A DNA stretch of 64,000 bases, from NCBI GenBank assembly GCA_958295935.1, contig OY282385.1, positions 1,550,001 through 1,614,000 of the forward strand. The letters are read 5' to 3'. Positions 52,003 through 63,479 of this stretch are shown here, piece by piece; position 1 is the stretch's first letter, and every line of letters begins with the position of its first letter. The translations under genes and the position numbers were made by a program. Source of the stretch: an uncultured Dehalococcoidia bacterium. GTDB lineage: Bacteria > Chloroflexota > Dehalococcoidia > Lucifugimonadales > Lucifugimonadaceae. Under the pieces are notes generated by a model. The model was given only the letters and a program-made list of their open reading frames with translations. It was not told where the DNA came from and made no database searches.

Positions 52003-53001
52003 TCAGAATGAGGGAGGTTCCGCTCCCGCCTGCGCCAGCAGCTCATGGGTCCGCACGATGTCTAGAACGCGGGGGCCGGCAGAATTGAGACCTATCTCGA
52101 CGGTCTTGCCCCGCATCAACTCGATCTCGCGCTCGCCGTCCAGCGCGATAGTTCCTCTACGCTGCTCGATCCCTCGACGTTGGCTCGGACGCAGGGTTGA
52201 CCACTCCGCGATGCGTATGTCCAAAACCATGCCGGGGGCTACAGGCGCGCGCACCACCGTCGAGCTATCTGACCCCTCCCCTTGCAGACGCACGTACAAA
52301 CCCTCCGGGCCGTCAATCCCGATAGGCTTCAGACGAGAGCCGATAGAAGAAAGCCCAATGCTGGCAGGTTCCGCCCTCGTAAGGAACATCTCCACCAGAC
52401 CGCTTGTGTCCCAGACCGCGCGGGCGCCGACAAACGTCTGGTTTGTAACCGCAGCGTCGACAAGGGCAATGTCCGACAATTCACCGTCGATGAATACGTC
52501 CAGTCTCTTGCTCCTCCGGCAAACTGGCTGAGACGGGACTTTTCCCGTCGCCAGAGCCCCCGCGGCAAGCCCGGCCAAGGTCCCTTCCACCATTTGAGGA
52601 AAAACGTTGTTGGTACCGGTCGAGATGGGAACGATAGGCGTACTCCCGCACCCCTTGGCCACAACGCGGTTCGTCCCGTCGCCACCGAGCGTCACGATGC
52701 ATGACGCTCCGGCCCGGGACATAGCCCTTGCCGCCCTGGTGGAATCGTCCTGAGCGTCCGCGGGACGCATATCAACATAGTCGATGGACATCCGGTCTCG
52801 ATTCTCCGCTGCCGCAGCTCGGCTGAGCCCCGACAGGTCCGGCATCACCAACACCCGCCCGACACCCATAGCAGCCAAACCGACGAACACCCGGCGAAGT
52901 GTGTTGGACTTCTCCTGATTGGATACGACGCGACCCTGCGCCACCAGACGGCGGATGTCTTTCCCCGCAGCGGGATTGGCGATGATTCCGACGACGCTCA
53001 T
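52003..53001 (-). CDS. acoX: ATP-NAD kinase family protein, AcoX type
   Basis: A 332-residue protein with IIANPAAGKDIRRLV at the N-terminus, the NAD-kinase signature TLGGDGTNRVVAKG, and STGTNNVFPQ. This is the AcoX/NAD-kinase-like family found beside acetoin dehydrogenase genes; its biochemical role in acetoin breakdown is unclear. The location directly after the E2 gene (53 nt) supports the name. The region 170-200 (CRRSKRLDVFIDG) may shape nucleotide binding. ATG 53001. Confidence 0.85.
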   Translation of the reverse strand: MSVVGIIANPAAGKDIRRLVAQGRVVSNQEKSNTLRRVFVGLAAMGVGRVLVMPDLSGLSRAAAAENRDRMSIDYVDMRPADAQDDSTRAARAMSRAGASCIVTLGGDGTNRVVAKGCGSTPIVPISTGTNNVFPQMVEGTLAGLAAGALATGKVPSQPVCRRSKRLDVFIDGELSDIALVDAAVTNQTFVGARAVWDTSGLVEMFLTRAEPASIGLSSIGSRLKPIGIDGPEGLYVRLQGEGSDSSTVVRAPVAPGMVLDIRIAEWSTLRPSQRRGIEQRRGTIALDGEREIELMRGKTVEIGLNSAGPRVLDIVRTHELLAQAGAEPPSF

Positions 53002-53053
53002 GCGGATGGGCCCCAGGACGAACCGGTGTGGTCGACGAGAGAGCGGGCGACTG

Positions 53054-54241
53054 TCAGCCGACCATCCAACCAGGGTCGCTCAGCCGTCGCACGACGGAAC
53101 TCAGAAACGCCGCGGCGGGAGCCCCGTCCCACGCGCGGTGATCGAAGGTGAGACTCAGATGGCCGATGGAACGAGCCTGCACCTCGCCGTCGATTATCGA
53201 GGGACGATCCTCCACCTTCCCCAACCCCAGGATGCCCACCTCCGGGGGGTTCAGCAAAGGATCGAAGTGCTCCACGTCGTAAGCCCCGAGATTGGTAATC
53301 GTAAAGGTGCCGCCGGTCATCTCCTCGGCCCCCAGAGAACGGCTCTTTGCCTTGCGCGCCAACTGCCGCACCTCCTGCGCCAGCTCCAGCAAGGACATAC
53401 CGTCCGCATTGCGTATCACAGGCACCACCAACCCCTCAGGTATCGCCACGGCCACCCCGAGGTTCACCTCGTCCAGCACGCGCACCTCCTCCCCAACGAG
53501 ATGGGCGTTCGCAATAGGAGTCTCCACGAGCGCGGCCGCAACCGCGGCCAGAGCCAGATCCTGGTACTGAGGCCTGAGCCGATGAGGACGCCACACCGGC
53601 GTCAGACGCCTCTGCAATTCCACCGCGGCGGTCACGTCCGCATGCGTGTTCAGCGTCACGGTAGGCGCTTGGGAACTCTCTGCCATACGTTTGGCAATGG
53701 CCCCGCGCAGGCCGATCAGCGGAATTGTCTCCCGAACAGGCACAGTCGACGGTCCCGCCGCAGCGCTCTCGGCAGCCCGCCTTACGTCGTCCTCGGTGAC
53801 CCGCCCGCTTGGACCGGTTCCCTCGACGGCCCCCAGGTCAACCCCCAATTCATTCGCCAGGCGGCGCGCTCGAGGAGTAATAACCTGTCTGCGCCCGCCG
53901 GATGGCCGCGACCGGGCCCCGAGGGATGGAGTCGGCGTAGGTCTCGCCTGAGGACCGGACGCAACAGGCGCCTCGATAGATTCAAGAACAGAAGGATCCT
54001 CGCCGGGCGAAAGCATTACGGCGAGGCGTGAACCTACCGGCACCTCCACACCCTCGCTCACCAGTATCTTCCCAAGCAGGCCGTCCGCAGGAGCCTCGAC
54101 CTCGCTGTTCACCTTCGCCGATTCGATCTCCACTAGCGGGTCGCCTTTTGTGACCTCGTCGCCCTCGCTCTTAAGCCACTTGACGACTTGGCCCTCGTTC
54201 ATACCCATGCCCCACTGGGGCAACAGAACGTCAGTTGGCAT
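53054..54241 (-). CDS. acoC: Dihydrolipoamide acyltransferase (E2) of an acetoin dehydrogenase-like complex
   Basis: A 395-residue E2. The lipoyl domain (1-78) has the modified Lys43 in IESAKVNSEVEAP. A Pro-rich linker follows at 85-115. The E1/E3-binding domain (about 118-155) reads ITPRARRLANELGVD and GPSGRVTEDDV. The catalytic domain has His368 and Asp372 in FDHRAWDG. It takes the acyl group from E1 to CoA. AcoX next door and split alpha/beta E1 genes upstream favour acetoin over pyruvate or branched-chain acids. Its ribosome site GAGGTAAG overlaps the fic stop, 9 nt upstream, so fic is now directly upstream in the transcript. Confidence 0.88.
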   Translation of the reverse strand: MPTDVLLPQWGMGMNEGQVVKWLKSEGDEVTKGDPLVEIESAKVNSEVEAPADGLLGKILVSEGVEVPVGSRLAVMLSPGEDPSVLESIEAPVASGPQARPTPTPSLGARSRPSGGRRQVITPRARRLANELGVDLGAVEGTGPSGRVTEDDVRRAAESAAAGPSTVPVRETIPLIGLRGAIAKRMAESSQAPTVTLNTHADVTAAVELQRRLTPVWRPHRLRPQYQDLALAAVAAALVETPIANAHLVGEEVRVLDEVNLGVAVAIPEGLVVPVIRNADGMSLLELAQEVRQLARKAKSRSLGAEEMTGGTFTITNLGAYDVEHFDPLLNPPEVGILGLGKVEDRPSIIDGEVQARSIGHLSLTFDHRAWDGAPAAAFLSSVVRRLSDPGWMVG

Positions 54242-54250
54242 GTTCTTACC

Positions 54251-55483
54251 TCAAGTCCAGGGGGGAGAACCACCTCCACCCCTCGCTGGCTCCAACGTGG
54301 CACCGTCGACCACAGAGTATATGTCCTGGGCAGGGGGCGCGTTAATTATGCGGCTCACCTCAGCGGCAAAGTAGACTCGGTTGCGCTTCCGATTGCCAAT
54401 CTCCCGAAGAATATCCGCGTCCACAAGAGTCTGTATCACCGTGCGGGCGGTCTGCGAAGTGACTTTGTACTTGTTAGCCACGCGGCGAGACAGGACGACA
54501 GGCAACTCGAACACGTCGTCCACCAGCTGCTGCGCAATGCTGGAACGCGTCAGTCCAAGTACCGCGTCGCGGTACCTCTCGCGCAGGTCAACAAGCTTTT
54601 GGGCGCGTTCCGCCCCCTCCCGCGACTCCGCGATCACCGCGCGCAGGAAGAAATCGACCCAGCCCTGCCAGTCTCCCCTGGCGCTCACCGCGTAGAGCGA
54701 GTCCACGTACCCCGATCGCGCCCGTTCAAACTGAGCGCTGAGGCTCATGACCGGAACGTCGAGCATCCCCCAGTGACGGAGAAGTATAGGCATGAGCAGC
54801 CTCCCCACCCGCCCGTTGCCGTCGGTAAATGGATGGATCGTCTCAAACTGGTAGTGGATGAGAGCCAGCTCGATAAGACGAGGCCACCCGCCTGAAGGAC
54901 GGTTGATGTACGCCTCCAGGTCGTTCATCAGAGTCTGCACCTCGCCCGGAGGCGGGGGTACGAAACGCGCCTCAGACGGCTGTCTACCGCTCCCGGCAAT
55001 GTAGTTCTGAACCTTGCGATATTCACCCAGACCATGCTCGCCCCCGCGGACACCGCCGAGTAGCCGTTCGTGCAACTCCCAAATCAACCTGTGACATGGG
55101 GCTATGTCGCCCAGCCTGTCCAGCCCATGTTGCAAGGCCGTGACGTAATTAAGCACTTCCTGCGTGTCTGGAGCGGCTGACCTGTCCCTTGGGTCGGCCT
55201 CGAACAAGACGAGCTGGTCGAAAGACGTTACGGTCCCCTCGATCCTGCTGGATAGCACCGCTTCACGGCGGATGAACGGGTTAGCCAGCAATCCGGGGTT
55301 CGGCAGCTGCCGTATTGAGCCTCTCAAGTCGCCCATCATCTGGTCCGCCGTCGACTGGAGCCGCAAGGTCGATCTGTCCAACTCTATGTCCGGCGGCAGC
55401 GGGTCGGGAATGTAGGCCCAGCCCGCTTTAGCGACCGCAACGAGCCGCCCCGGGGCTTCAGATGTAAATTGGGATGGCTCCAT
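54251..55483 (-). CDS. Fic-domain protein, class II, inserted between acoB and acoC
   Basis: A 410-residue protein. The N-terminal Fic_N-type region has the inhibitory motif S78-SRI-E82-G83. The core motif HPFTDGNGRVGR is at 217-228. The C-terminal 90 residues are winged-helix-like (SRRVANKYKVTSQTARTVIQTLVDADILREIGN), followed by a YFAAEV strand. It probably AMPylates a protein using ATP, held back by Glu82; the DNA-binding tail suggests self-control. It lies between two aco genes that normally adjoin. Its upstream region carries a 71-bp repeat array with six identical dyads, the nearest overlapping its promoter. ATG 55483. No antitoxin gene. Confidence 0.88.
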   Translation of the reverse strand: MEPSQFTSEAPGRLVAVAKAGWAYIPDPLPPDIELDRSTLRLQSTADQMMGDLRGSIRQLPNPGLLANPFIRREAVLSSRIEGTVTSFDQLVLFEADPRDRSAAPDTQEVLNYVTALQHGLDRLGDIAPCHRLIWELHERLLGGVRGGEHGLGEYRKVQNYIAGSGRQPSEARFVPPPPGEVQTLMNDLEAYINRPSGGWPRLIELALIHYQFETIHPFTDGNGRVGRLLMPILLRHWGMLDVPVMSLSAQFERARSGYVDSLYAVSARGDWQGWVDFFLRAVIAESREGAERAQKLVDLRERYRDAVLGLTRSSIAQQLVDDVFELPVVLSRRVANKYKVTSQTARTVIQTLVDADILREIGNRKRNRVYFAAEVSRIINAPPAQDIYSVVDGATLEPARGGGGSPPWT

Positions 55484-55515
55484 AGAACCGCTGTCCGATG
55501 CGCTAGGTCCGCGAG

Positions 55516-55950
55516 TTTCCTTGTCTTAGAGTAATTATAAACAAGTAAAACCCATGTTTGCTTGCCTATCCAGCCAGATGAACAAGTTCCCTTGCCTTAG
55601 CAGAGCCATAGACAAGCAAATCCACGGTTTGCTTGCCTATCCAACCAGATGAACAAGTTTCCCTGCCCTAGCAGAGCCATAAACAAGCAAATCCACGGTT
55701 TGCTTGCCTATCCAGCCAGATGAGCAAGTTCCCTTGCCCTAGCAGAGCCATAAACAAGCAAATCCACGGTTTGCTTGCCTATCCAACCAGATGAACAAGT
55801 TCCCTTGCCTTAGCAGAGCCATAAACAAGCAAATCCACGGTTTGCTTGCCTATCCAACCAGATGAACAAGTTCCCTTGCCTTAGCAGAGCCATAAACAAG
55901 CAAATCCACGGTTTGCTTGCCTATCCAACCAGATGAACAAGTTCCCTTGC
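55516..55950. repeat. 71-bp tandem repeat array (five full units plus partial ends)
   Basis: Full units start at 55557, 55628, 55699, 55770 and 55841, with a final partial unit at 55912-55950 and a degenerate half unit at 55516-55556. Units differ by only a few bases. Each boundary carries a 23-bp dyad, CAAGCAAA-N7-TTTGCTTG, at 55613, 55684, 55755, 55826 and 55897, with a variant at 55542-55564. A second short dyad-like element CAAGTTCCCTTG sits mid-unit. The array fills the gap between acoB and fic. It is not CRISPR because there are no unique spacers. Confidence 0.95.
55534..55564 (-). promoter_or_regulatory. Probable fic promoter overlapped by the proximal dyad
   Basis: On the minus strand TATAAT (55539-55534) lies about 50 nt before the fic ATG. 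Directly upstream is the variant dyad CAAGTAAA-N7-TTTGCTTG (55542-55564), which covers the -35 area. A protein bound to the dyad would block or recruit polymerase. No good -35 hexamer is seen, consistent with regulation. Confidence 0.5.
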
Positions 55951-56004
55951 GCACCGCGGTCTCGACTGAAGCCGGAGTGCCGGGGCGGAGGTCGGGGCCG
56001 CGCC

Positions 56005-56970
56005 CTAATCCAGAGTCTCGCGCACGGCCTCTACGATCTTGTCCTTGGTCGGGTATACCAGCTTTTCGAGGGCCGGCGTGTAGGGAATGTGCACTTGCTC
56101 CGAGGCGACCTTGACCACGGGAGCCTGAAGCGACCAAAAACCCTCCTGAGCCACAATCGACGCGATCTCGCTGGCAGCGCTGCATACCTTATGCGCAGGG
56201 TCTACGCACACGAGCCGACCGGTCTTCTCCACGGAATCGAGGATGGTCTGCTTGTCCAGAGGCACCATAGTCCGGGGATCTATCACCTCCACGGAAACGC
56301 CCTCGGCCACCAGCTCCTCCGCCGCGTTCATCGCCATGGACACCGACCCCGCAATGGCCACGACGGTGCAGTCCTCCCCTTGTCTAAGCACGTTCGCCTT
56401 GCCGAACTCAACCAGGCGGTCGCCGTCAGGCACCTCGCCGCGCGAGCCGGCCAATGTGCCGTCCTCGAACACGATGCAAGGGTCGTCGTCCCGTATGGCC
56501 GTCTTGAGAAGGCCCTTCACGTCCGCAGGGCTGGAGGGCACGATGATCTTCAGGCCCGGCATGTTCATGAACATAGGGTACGAGCGGTCCGAGTGGTGAG
56601 CCGCAGACCCGCCCCCGTAGAACATCGTAGCCCGGTACACCACCGGAAGCCTTGCCTGACCGCCGAACATGTAGCGCATCTTGGCCGCTTGGCTGATCAG
56701 CTGGTCCATGCCAACCCACATAAAACTCGTCAGCGTCTCCACGATGGGCCTCATGCCCACCAGCGAGGCCCCGATGGCCGCACCGAAGAAACCGTTTTCG
56801 GAAAGGGGAGTGTCGATTACACGCTTCTCCCCAAACTCCTCCAACAGATTGGCCGTGGCACCGTACACCGACCGACGTATGTCCTCGCCCATGATGAACA
56901 CCGACTCGTCGCGGCGCATCTCTTCGATGATGGCTTGGTTAATGGCCTCGCCAAATATGGTCTGTGCCAA
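56005..56970 (-). CDS. acoB: Thiamine-dependent dehydrogenase E1 beta subunit (acetoin dehydrogenase-like)
   Basis: A 321-residue E1 beta. It begins GEAINQAIIEEMRRDESVFIMGEDI and continues with LEEFGEKRVIDTPLSENGFFGAAIGASLVGMRP, TMFYGGGSAAHHSDRSY, IIVPSSPADVKGLL and IDPRTMVPLDKQTI, all standard for the transketolase-like beta chain of 2-oxo acid or acetoin dehydrogenases. It pairs with AcoA, encoded 87 nt upstream. Downstream, where acoC is expected, there is the repeat array and fic. The AHHSD segment is common in the acetoin and pyruvate types. Confidence 0.9.
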   Translation of the reverse strand: MAQTIFGEAINQAIIEEMRRDESVFIMGEDIRRSVYGATANLLEEFGEKRVIDTPLSENGFFGAAIGASLVGMRPIVETLTSFMWVGMDQLISQAAKMRYMFGGQARLPVVYRATMFYGGGSAAHHSDRSYPMFMNMPGLKIIVPSSPADVKGLLKTAIRDDDPCIVFEDGTLAGSRGEVPDGDRLVEFGKANVLRQGEDCTVVAIAGSVSMAMNAAEELVAEGVSVEVIDPRTMVPLDKQTILDSVEKTGRLVCVDPAHKVCSAASEIASIVAQEGFWSLQAPVVKVASEQVHIPYTPALEKLVYPTKDKIVEAVRETLD

Positions 56971-57057
56971 TTGCTTGTCCCTCGGATGTCCGTCCTTGAT
57001 CGCGGTTGTGGCAGGTATCTCGCGCAGCCAGGCCGCGCGAGGCTCCTTCGTATCGAC

Positions 57058-58047
57058 TCAGGGCACCGCTATCGGGTTTGCCCACATGTCCTCGTGCAGT
57101 TCACTCGGCTCCGGGTATGGACTGTTACGCGCAAACTCCACCGCCTCTTCAACCTTGAGCCTCTCCTCTTCCGATATAGCCTCGCAATCAGCCTCGCTCA
57201 ACTCGCCCAAACTGACCACGCGACGCGTGAATATCTCTATCGGATCGCGCTTCTTCCACTTCTCGATCTCCTCCTCGCTCCTGTAAGCGCCTCTCCGAAC
57301 CCTACCCAAGCCGAGGGAATGCTCATCGAAACGGTAGGTCAGCCCCTCTATCAGGGTCGGACCCTGACCAGACCTGGCCCGCTTGACGGCCTCCATCGAG
57401 GCCTCGTACATCGCGATCACGTCCTGCCCGTCCACTGATACGCCAGGCATGTTGTACGCCACAGCCCGGTCCGCAACGTGCTCAACCGCGACCGAGTCCT
57501 TATAAGACGTGGTCACCGCATACTGGTTGTTCTCGCACACGAAGATAACCGGCAGGTCCCATATCGACGCGAGGTTCATCGACTCGTGGCAAGCCCCCTG
57601 GTTCGACGCGCCGTCACCAAAGAAGACCGCAGATACAAAGTCATCGCCGCGAATCTTCGCCGCAAGAGCCGCACCGGTGGCAACCGGCACCGAGGACCCC
57701 ACGATACCGGACTCCCCAAGAATCCCTATCGAAAAATCGGCCAGGTGCATCGAGCCGCCCTTGCCCTTGCAGTAACCATCCACGCGACCGTACAACTCGG
57801 CCATAGCGCCCTTCACGTCACCGCCCTTGGCCAAGGGGTGACCGTGTGAACGGTGGTTGCCGGCTATGTAGTCCGTGTCCTCGAGAGCTGCACAAACCCC
57901 TACCGCAACGGCCTCTTCACCTATGTAGGGGTGAGCACCCCCGGTGAACTCTCCGGCTGAGTGAACCTCGATGACCTTCACTTCAAAATGCCTGATCGTC
58001 CACATACGCCGCAGCATCAGCCGCAGCAGCTCTTTGTCGATGTTCAC
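57058..58047 (-). CDS. acoA: Thiamine-dependent dehydrogenase E1 alpha subunit (acetoin dehydrogenase-like)
   Basis: A 329-residue E1 alpha. It has MWTIRHFEVKVIEVHSAGEF, GNHRSHGHPLAKGGDV, KGKGGSMH, and the TPP-binding motif FFGDGASNQGACHESMN with VCENNQYAVTTSY (GDG to NN spacing normal). It decarboxylates or cleaves the substrate with TPP and passes the acyl group to the E2 lipoate. The GTG at 58047 is chosen, with AGGGG about 8 nt upstream; the longer frame to 58152 overlaps the gyrB promoter region. First gene of the aco cluster, divergent from gyrB. Confidence 0.9.
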   Translation of the reverse strand: MNIDKELLRLMLRRMWTIRHFEVKVIEVHSAGEFTGGAHPYIGEEAVAVGVCAALEDTDYIAGNHRSHGHPLAKGGDVKGAMAELYGRVDGYCKGKGGSMHLADFSIGILGESGIVGSSVPVATGAALAAKIRGDDFVSAVFFGDGASNQGACHESMNLASIWDLPVIFVCENNQYAVTTSYKDSVAVEHVADRAVAYNMPGVSVDGQDVIAMYEASMEAVKRARSGQGPTLIEGLTYRFDEHSLGLGRVRRGAYRSEEEIEKWKKRDPIEIFTRRVVSLGELSEADCEAISEEERLKVEEAVEFARNSPYPEPSELHEDMWANPIAVP

Positions 58048-60839
<2,792 letters not shown>

Positions 60840-60857
60840 AACAGCCCCCCGCTTGGA

Positions 60858-61442
60858 TCAGTCGCCATCGGTCAGCTGAACCTCCCCGTCCGCGTCGGCC
60901 TCCCACATCGCATAGAAGGGGATCCCGAGGCCGCGCACAGCCTCGCTTCCACCCTGCATCCGGTCGAGCACGCACAAGACGAGGACCACCCTGCACCCAA
61001 CCGCCTCGACCGCGCCGATAGCCGACAGCAGACTACCGCCGGTGGACACTGTGTCATCGAACACCGCCACCCGCATACCCCCCCGGATCCGCCCCTCCAC
61101 CTGCTGACCGGTCCCATGCCCTTTCGCCTCGGGACGGACGAAGAAACCGCTGATCGGCCTGCCCTCCAGGCCGCTCCGTACGACTAACGCGCCCGCGATA
61201 GGTATAGCCGCGGCTGCTGGGCCGCCCGCAGCCTCTACCCCGGCAGCCTCTATCCTGTCGAGAAACACCGACGAAATCAGGGCGGATCCCTCCGGATCCA
61301 AGGTCAAGATCCTCCCGTCGAAGTAATAACCGCTAGACCCGCCGGAGGACAGCGTGAACTTCCCAAATCTGAGAGCCCCAAGCTCCTTCGCACGCTCCAA
61401 CAACCGCGCAGCCCTATGACGACGTCCCATCTTGTCGCTCAC
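60858..61442 (-). CDS. pyrE: Orotate phosphoribosyltransferase
   Basis: The PRPP-binding motif VAVFDDTVSTGGSLLSAI, the N-terminal KFTLSSGGSSGYYFDGRI and FFVRPEAKGHGTGQQVEG identify PyrE, which joins orotate to PRPP in UMP synthesis. The frame is open to 61637, but that part overlaps the nadD end. GTG at 61442 or ATG at 61430 is the likely start, giving about 190-194 residues, which is normal. It is convergent with gyrB (18 nt apart) and follows nadD. Confidence 0.92.
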   Translation of the reverse strand: MSDKMGRRHRAARLLERAKELGALRFGKFTLSSGGSSGYYFDGRILTLDPEGSALISSVFLDRIEAAGVEAAGGPAAAAIPIAGALVVRSGLEGRPISGFFVRPEAKGHGTGQQVEGRIRGGMRVAVFDDTVSTGGSLLSAIGAVEAVGCRVVLVLCVLDRMQGGSEAVRGLGIPFYAMWEADADGEVQLTDGD

Positions 61443-61482
61443 GGAATCACAGCCCGGCTCATCGGCCTCACAGATACTCCGA

Positions 61483-62160
61483 TCATACGCCGCACCGAGG
61501 GCCCGGCTCCTCTCCGGCCCTCGACCCCCCCACAAGTCCATACAGCCCCCGGCTAGCCATGTACCTCGCCGCGGCCACAGGAACCTGACCCACAGGCAGC
61601 TCGCCCCGCAGCAGAGTATCCCTGATGCCCGACCCACTGACCTCGTTCATAGGCCCTTCCAGGAAAATCGCCCCTCTAGCCGGGTGACCTTCAGGCAGCC
61701 CGGACAAAGGAAACATCCCCGGCCTGCCAACCACTACCACACTGCACCTAGAAGAAAGTCGAGACGCATACCGCCAAAGGTGCATACCGTAGGCCGTATC
61801 CGCACCCACTATCAGATACAGACGAGCAGCGCGGCAGTACCCGGCCTGAAGGTCCCGCAGCGTATCGACCGTATACGTAGGACCCGGACGCCTTACGTCA
61901 ACGTCCGAGCAAGAGAACCCCTCCTGCCCCTCTACGGCAAGGCGAACCATTTCCAGACGCTCCACGGGAGAAGTCTCAGGACGCCTATCCCTCATCCAAG
62001 GCCTACCTGCCGGAACGAACACCACCTCATCGAGCCCCAAAGCTGCCATCACGAACCTGCCGACCGCAAGGTGCCCGTTGTGAATCGGATCGAACGTACC
62101 GCCAAGCACTCCAATCCTTCTGACCGGCCCGCTGCCCGACGATTGTGAGGTCTCGCCCAT
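61483..62160 (-). CDS. nadD: Nicotinate-nucleotide adenylyltransferase
   Basis: A 225-residue protein with the nucleotidyltransferase motif GVLGGTFDPIHNGHLAVG, VFVPAGRPWMRD (substrate loop with the P-x-G pattern), DTLRDLQAGY, YLIVGADTA, and the C-terminal VSGSGIRDTLLRGE (the ISxTxIR motif). It makes nicotinate adenine dinucleotide in NAD synthesis. It follows obgE by 10 nt, a conserved obgE-nadD pairing. The C-terminal 20 residues are a basic, Gly-rich extension. Confidence 0.94.
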   Translation of the reverse strand: MGETSQSSGSGPVRRIGVLGGTFDPIHNGHLAVGRFVMAALGLDEVVFVPAGRPWMRDRRPETSPVERLEMVRLAVEGQEGFSCSDVDVRRPGPTYTVDTLRDLQAGYCRAARLYLIVGADTAYGMHLWRYASRLSSRCSVVVVGRPGMFPLSGLPEGHPARGAIFLEGPMNEVSGSGIRDTLLRGELPVGQVPVAAARYMASRGLYGLVGGSRAGEEPGPRCGV

Positions 62161-62170
62161 CAGCTACGAC

Positions 62171-63448
62171 TCACCCCCACTGGAAATCCCAATCCCCGAC
62201 AAGCACCGTATCGCCCTTGCCAACTCCCAGAGTACCCAGAGCCTTATTCACCCCCAAACGATCGAGCACAGCGTGGTACTGCACCCGGGTCGACCAGTCC
62301 TTCAGATTAGAACCCATGGCCAGCCTTACCGCACGAGGATGCACTATCCGGTAAACACCTTCCGCCTCCCTGACCGCCTGGGTCCTTTCATCCACCGATG
62401 CCGGCCGCAACACGGGTAGCCCAGTCTCCGCGTGAAGGGGCGGCGGCCCCCCATCTGCCTGCACCGCCAAATAACGACCGATCCTCCCAACGAGGCCCCC
62501 AAGACCCTCACGCGTAATAGCCGACACATAGCAGACCTCAGTACCGCGGGAAATAGATCCAACCAACTCTTCTTCCAACCTACTACGCCGCTCCCCATCC
62601 CCCAACAGATCCATCTTGTTGACAGCCAACAACTTGGGCAACCCCCCCAGGACCGAGCCGTACTGCTCCAATTCACGGTCGATGGTCGCTACCCGCCCAG
62701 GCAAATCCTCCATCGAACCATCAACCACGTGCACCAGCAGCCTCGTCCTCTCCGCATGTTTGAGGAACTCATCGCCAAGACCCGCGCCCTCGTGAGCGCC
62801 CTCGATCAAACCCGGTACGTCCACCATCACAAACGCGTCCAAACCCATCTCTACCACGCCCAGCACAGGCTCGATAGTGGTAAACGGATACGAAGCCACC
62901 TTTGGCCTCGCCGCAGACAACGCAGCCAGGATGCTCGACTTCCCAGCATTCGGCATACCCACCAAGCCAACGTCCGCAAGCAGCTTCAGCTCAAGCCGTA
63001 TCCTGCGCCTAACGCCCTGTTCCCCTACCTCAGCAAGGAGAGGGTACTGATTGACCGAAGAAACGAACCGCGAATTCCCTGCACCACCGCGGCCGGCCGC
63101 GGCAGCCGCCACCGAGTCGCCGTGCGAAGACAAATCCACTACCATCTCGCCAAGGTCCTCGTCCCACACCTCCGTGCCAACAGGCACGCCGATGCGCACG
63201 TGGTCCCCGTTCGCGCCCCGACGCTTGTTAGGCCCGCCTCTCCCACCGGCATGAGCCCTGAAGACCCTATGCCGGCGGAACTTGTAAAGCGTGCTCTCCG
63301 CTTGATCGGCGTAGACGATCACGGTTCCTCCATTCCCGCCGGCGCCCCCATCCGGCCCGCCGCGAGGATTCATAGCCTCACGAGCAGAAGAGACCAAGCC
63401 GTCTCCACCTTTTCCACCCTCCACTTCTATGACTACCGAATCAATCAT
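62171..63448 (-). CDS. obgE: GTPase Obg (CgtA)
   Basis: A 425-residue Obg. The Gly-rich N-terminal Obg fold (1-158) has VEGGKGGDGLVSSAREA and GGPDGGAGGNGGTVIV. The G domain has GMPNAGKSSILAALSAA, DVPGLIEGAHEGAGLG and NKMDL. The C-terminal OCT domain (about 345-425) has VYRIVHPRAVRLAMG and GVNKALGTLGVGKGDTVLVG. It assists 50S ribosome assembly and stringent control. ATG 63448 with AAAGATC-type leader. First gene after the candidate origin. Confidence 0.96.
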   Translation of the reverse strand: MIDSVVIEVEGGKGGDGLVSSAREAMNPRGGPDGGAGGNGGTVIVYADQAESTLYKFRRHRVFRAHAGGRGGPNKRRGANGDHVRIGVPVGTEVWDEDLGEMVVDLSSHGDSVAAAAAGRGGAGNSRFVSSVNQYPLLAEVGEQGVRRRIRLELKLLADVGLVGMPNAGKSSILAALSAARPKVASYPFTTIEPVLGVVEMGLDAFVMVDVPGLIEGAHEGAGLGDEFLKHAERTRLLVHVVDGSMEDLPGRVATIDRELEQYGSVLGGLPKLLAVNKMDLLGDGERRSRLEEELVGSISRGTEVCYVSAITREGLGGLVGRIGRYLAVQADGGPPPLHAETGLPVLRPASVDERTQAVREAEGVYRIVHPRAVRLAMGSNLKDWSTRVQYHAVLDRLGVNKALGTLGVGKGDTVLVGDWDFQWG

Positions 63449-63479
63449 TGAAAGATCTCTGGGTTCCTATAGGGAACAG

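Noticed and set aside
55516-55950. CRISPR array
   Set aside because: The whole 71-bp unit repeats, including what would be spacer. There are no unique spacers and no cas genes.
55850-56185. 111-residue frame upstream of acoB's end, minus strand
   Set aside because: It is an out-of-frame reading of acoB plus repeat sequence, with low-complexity composition and no ribosome site.
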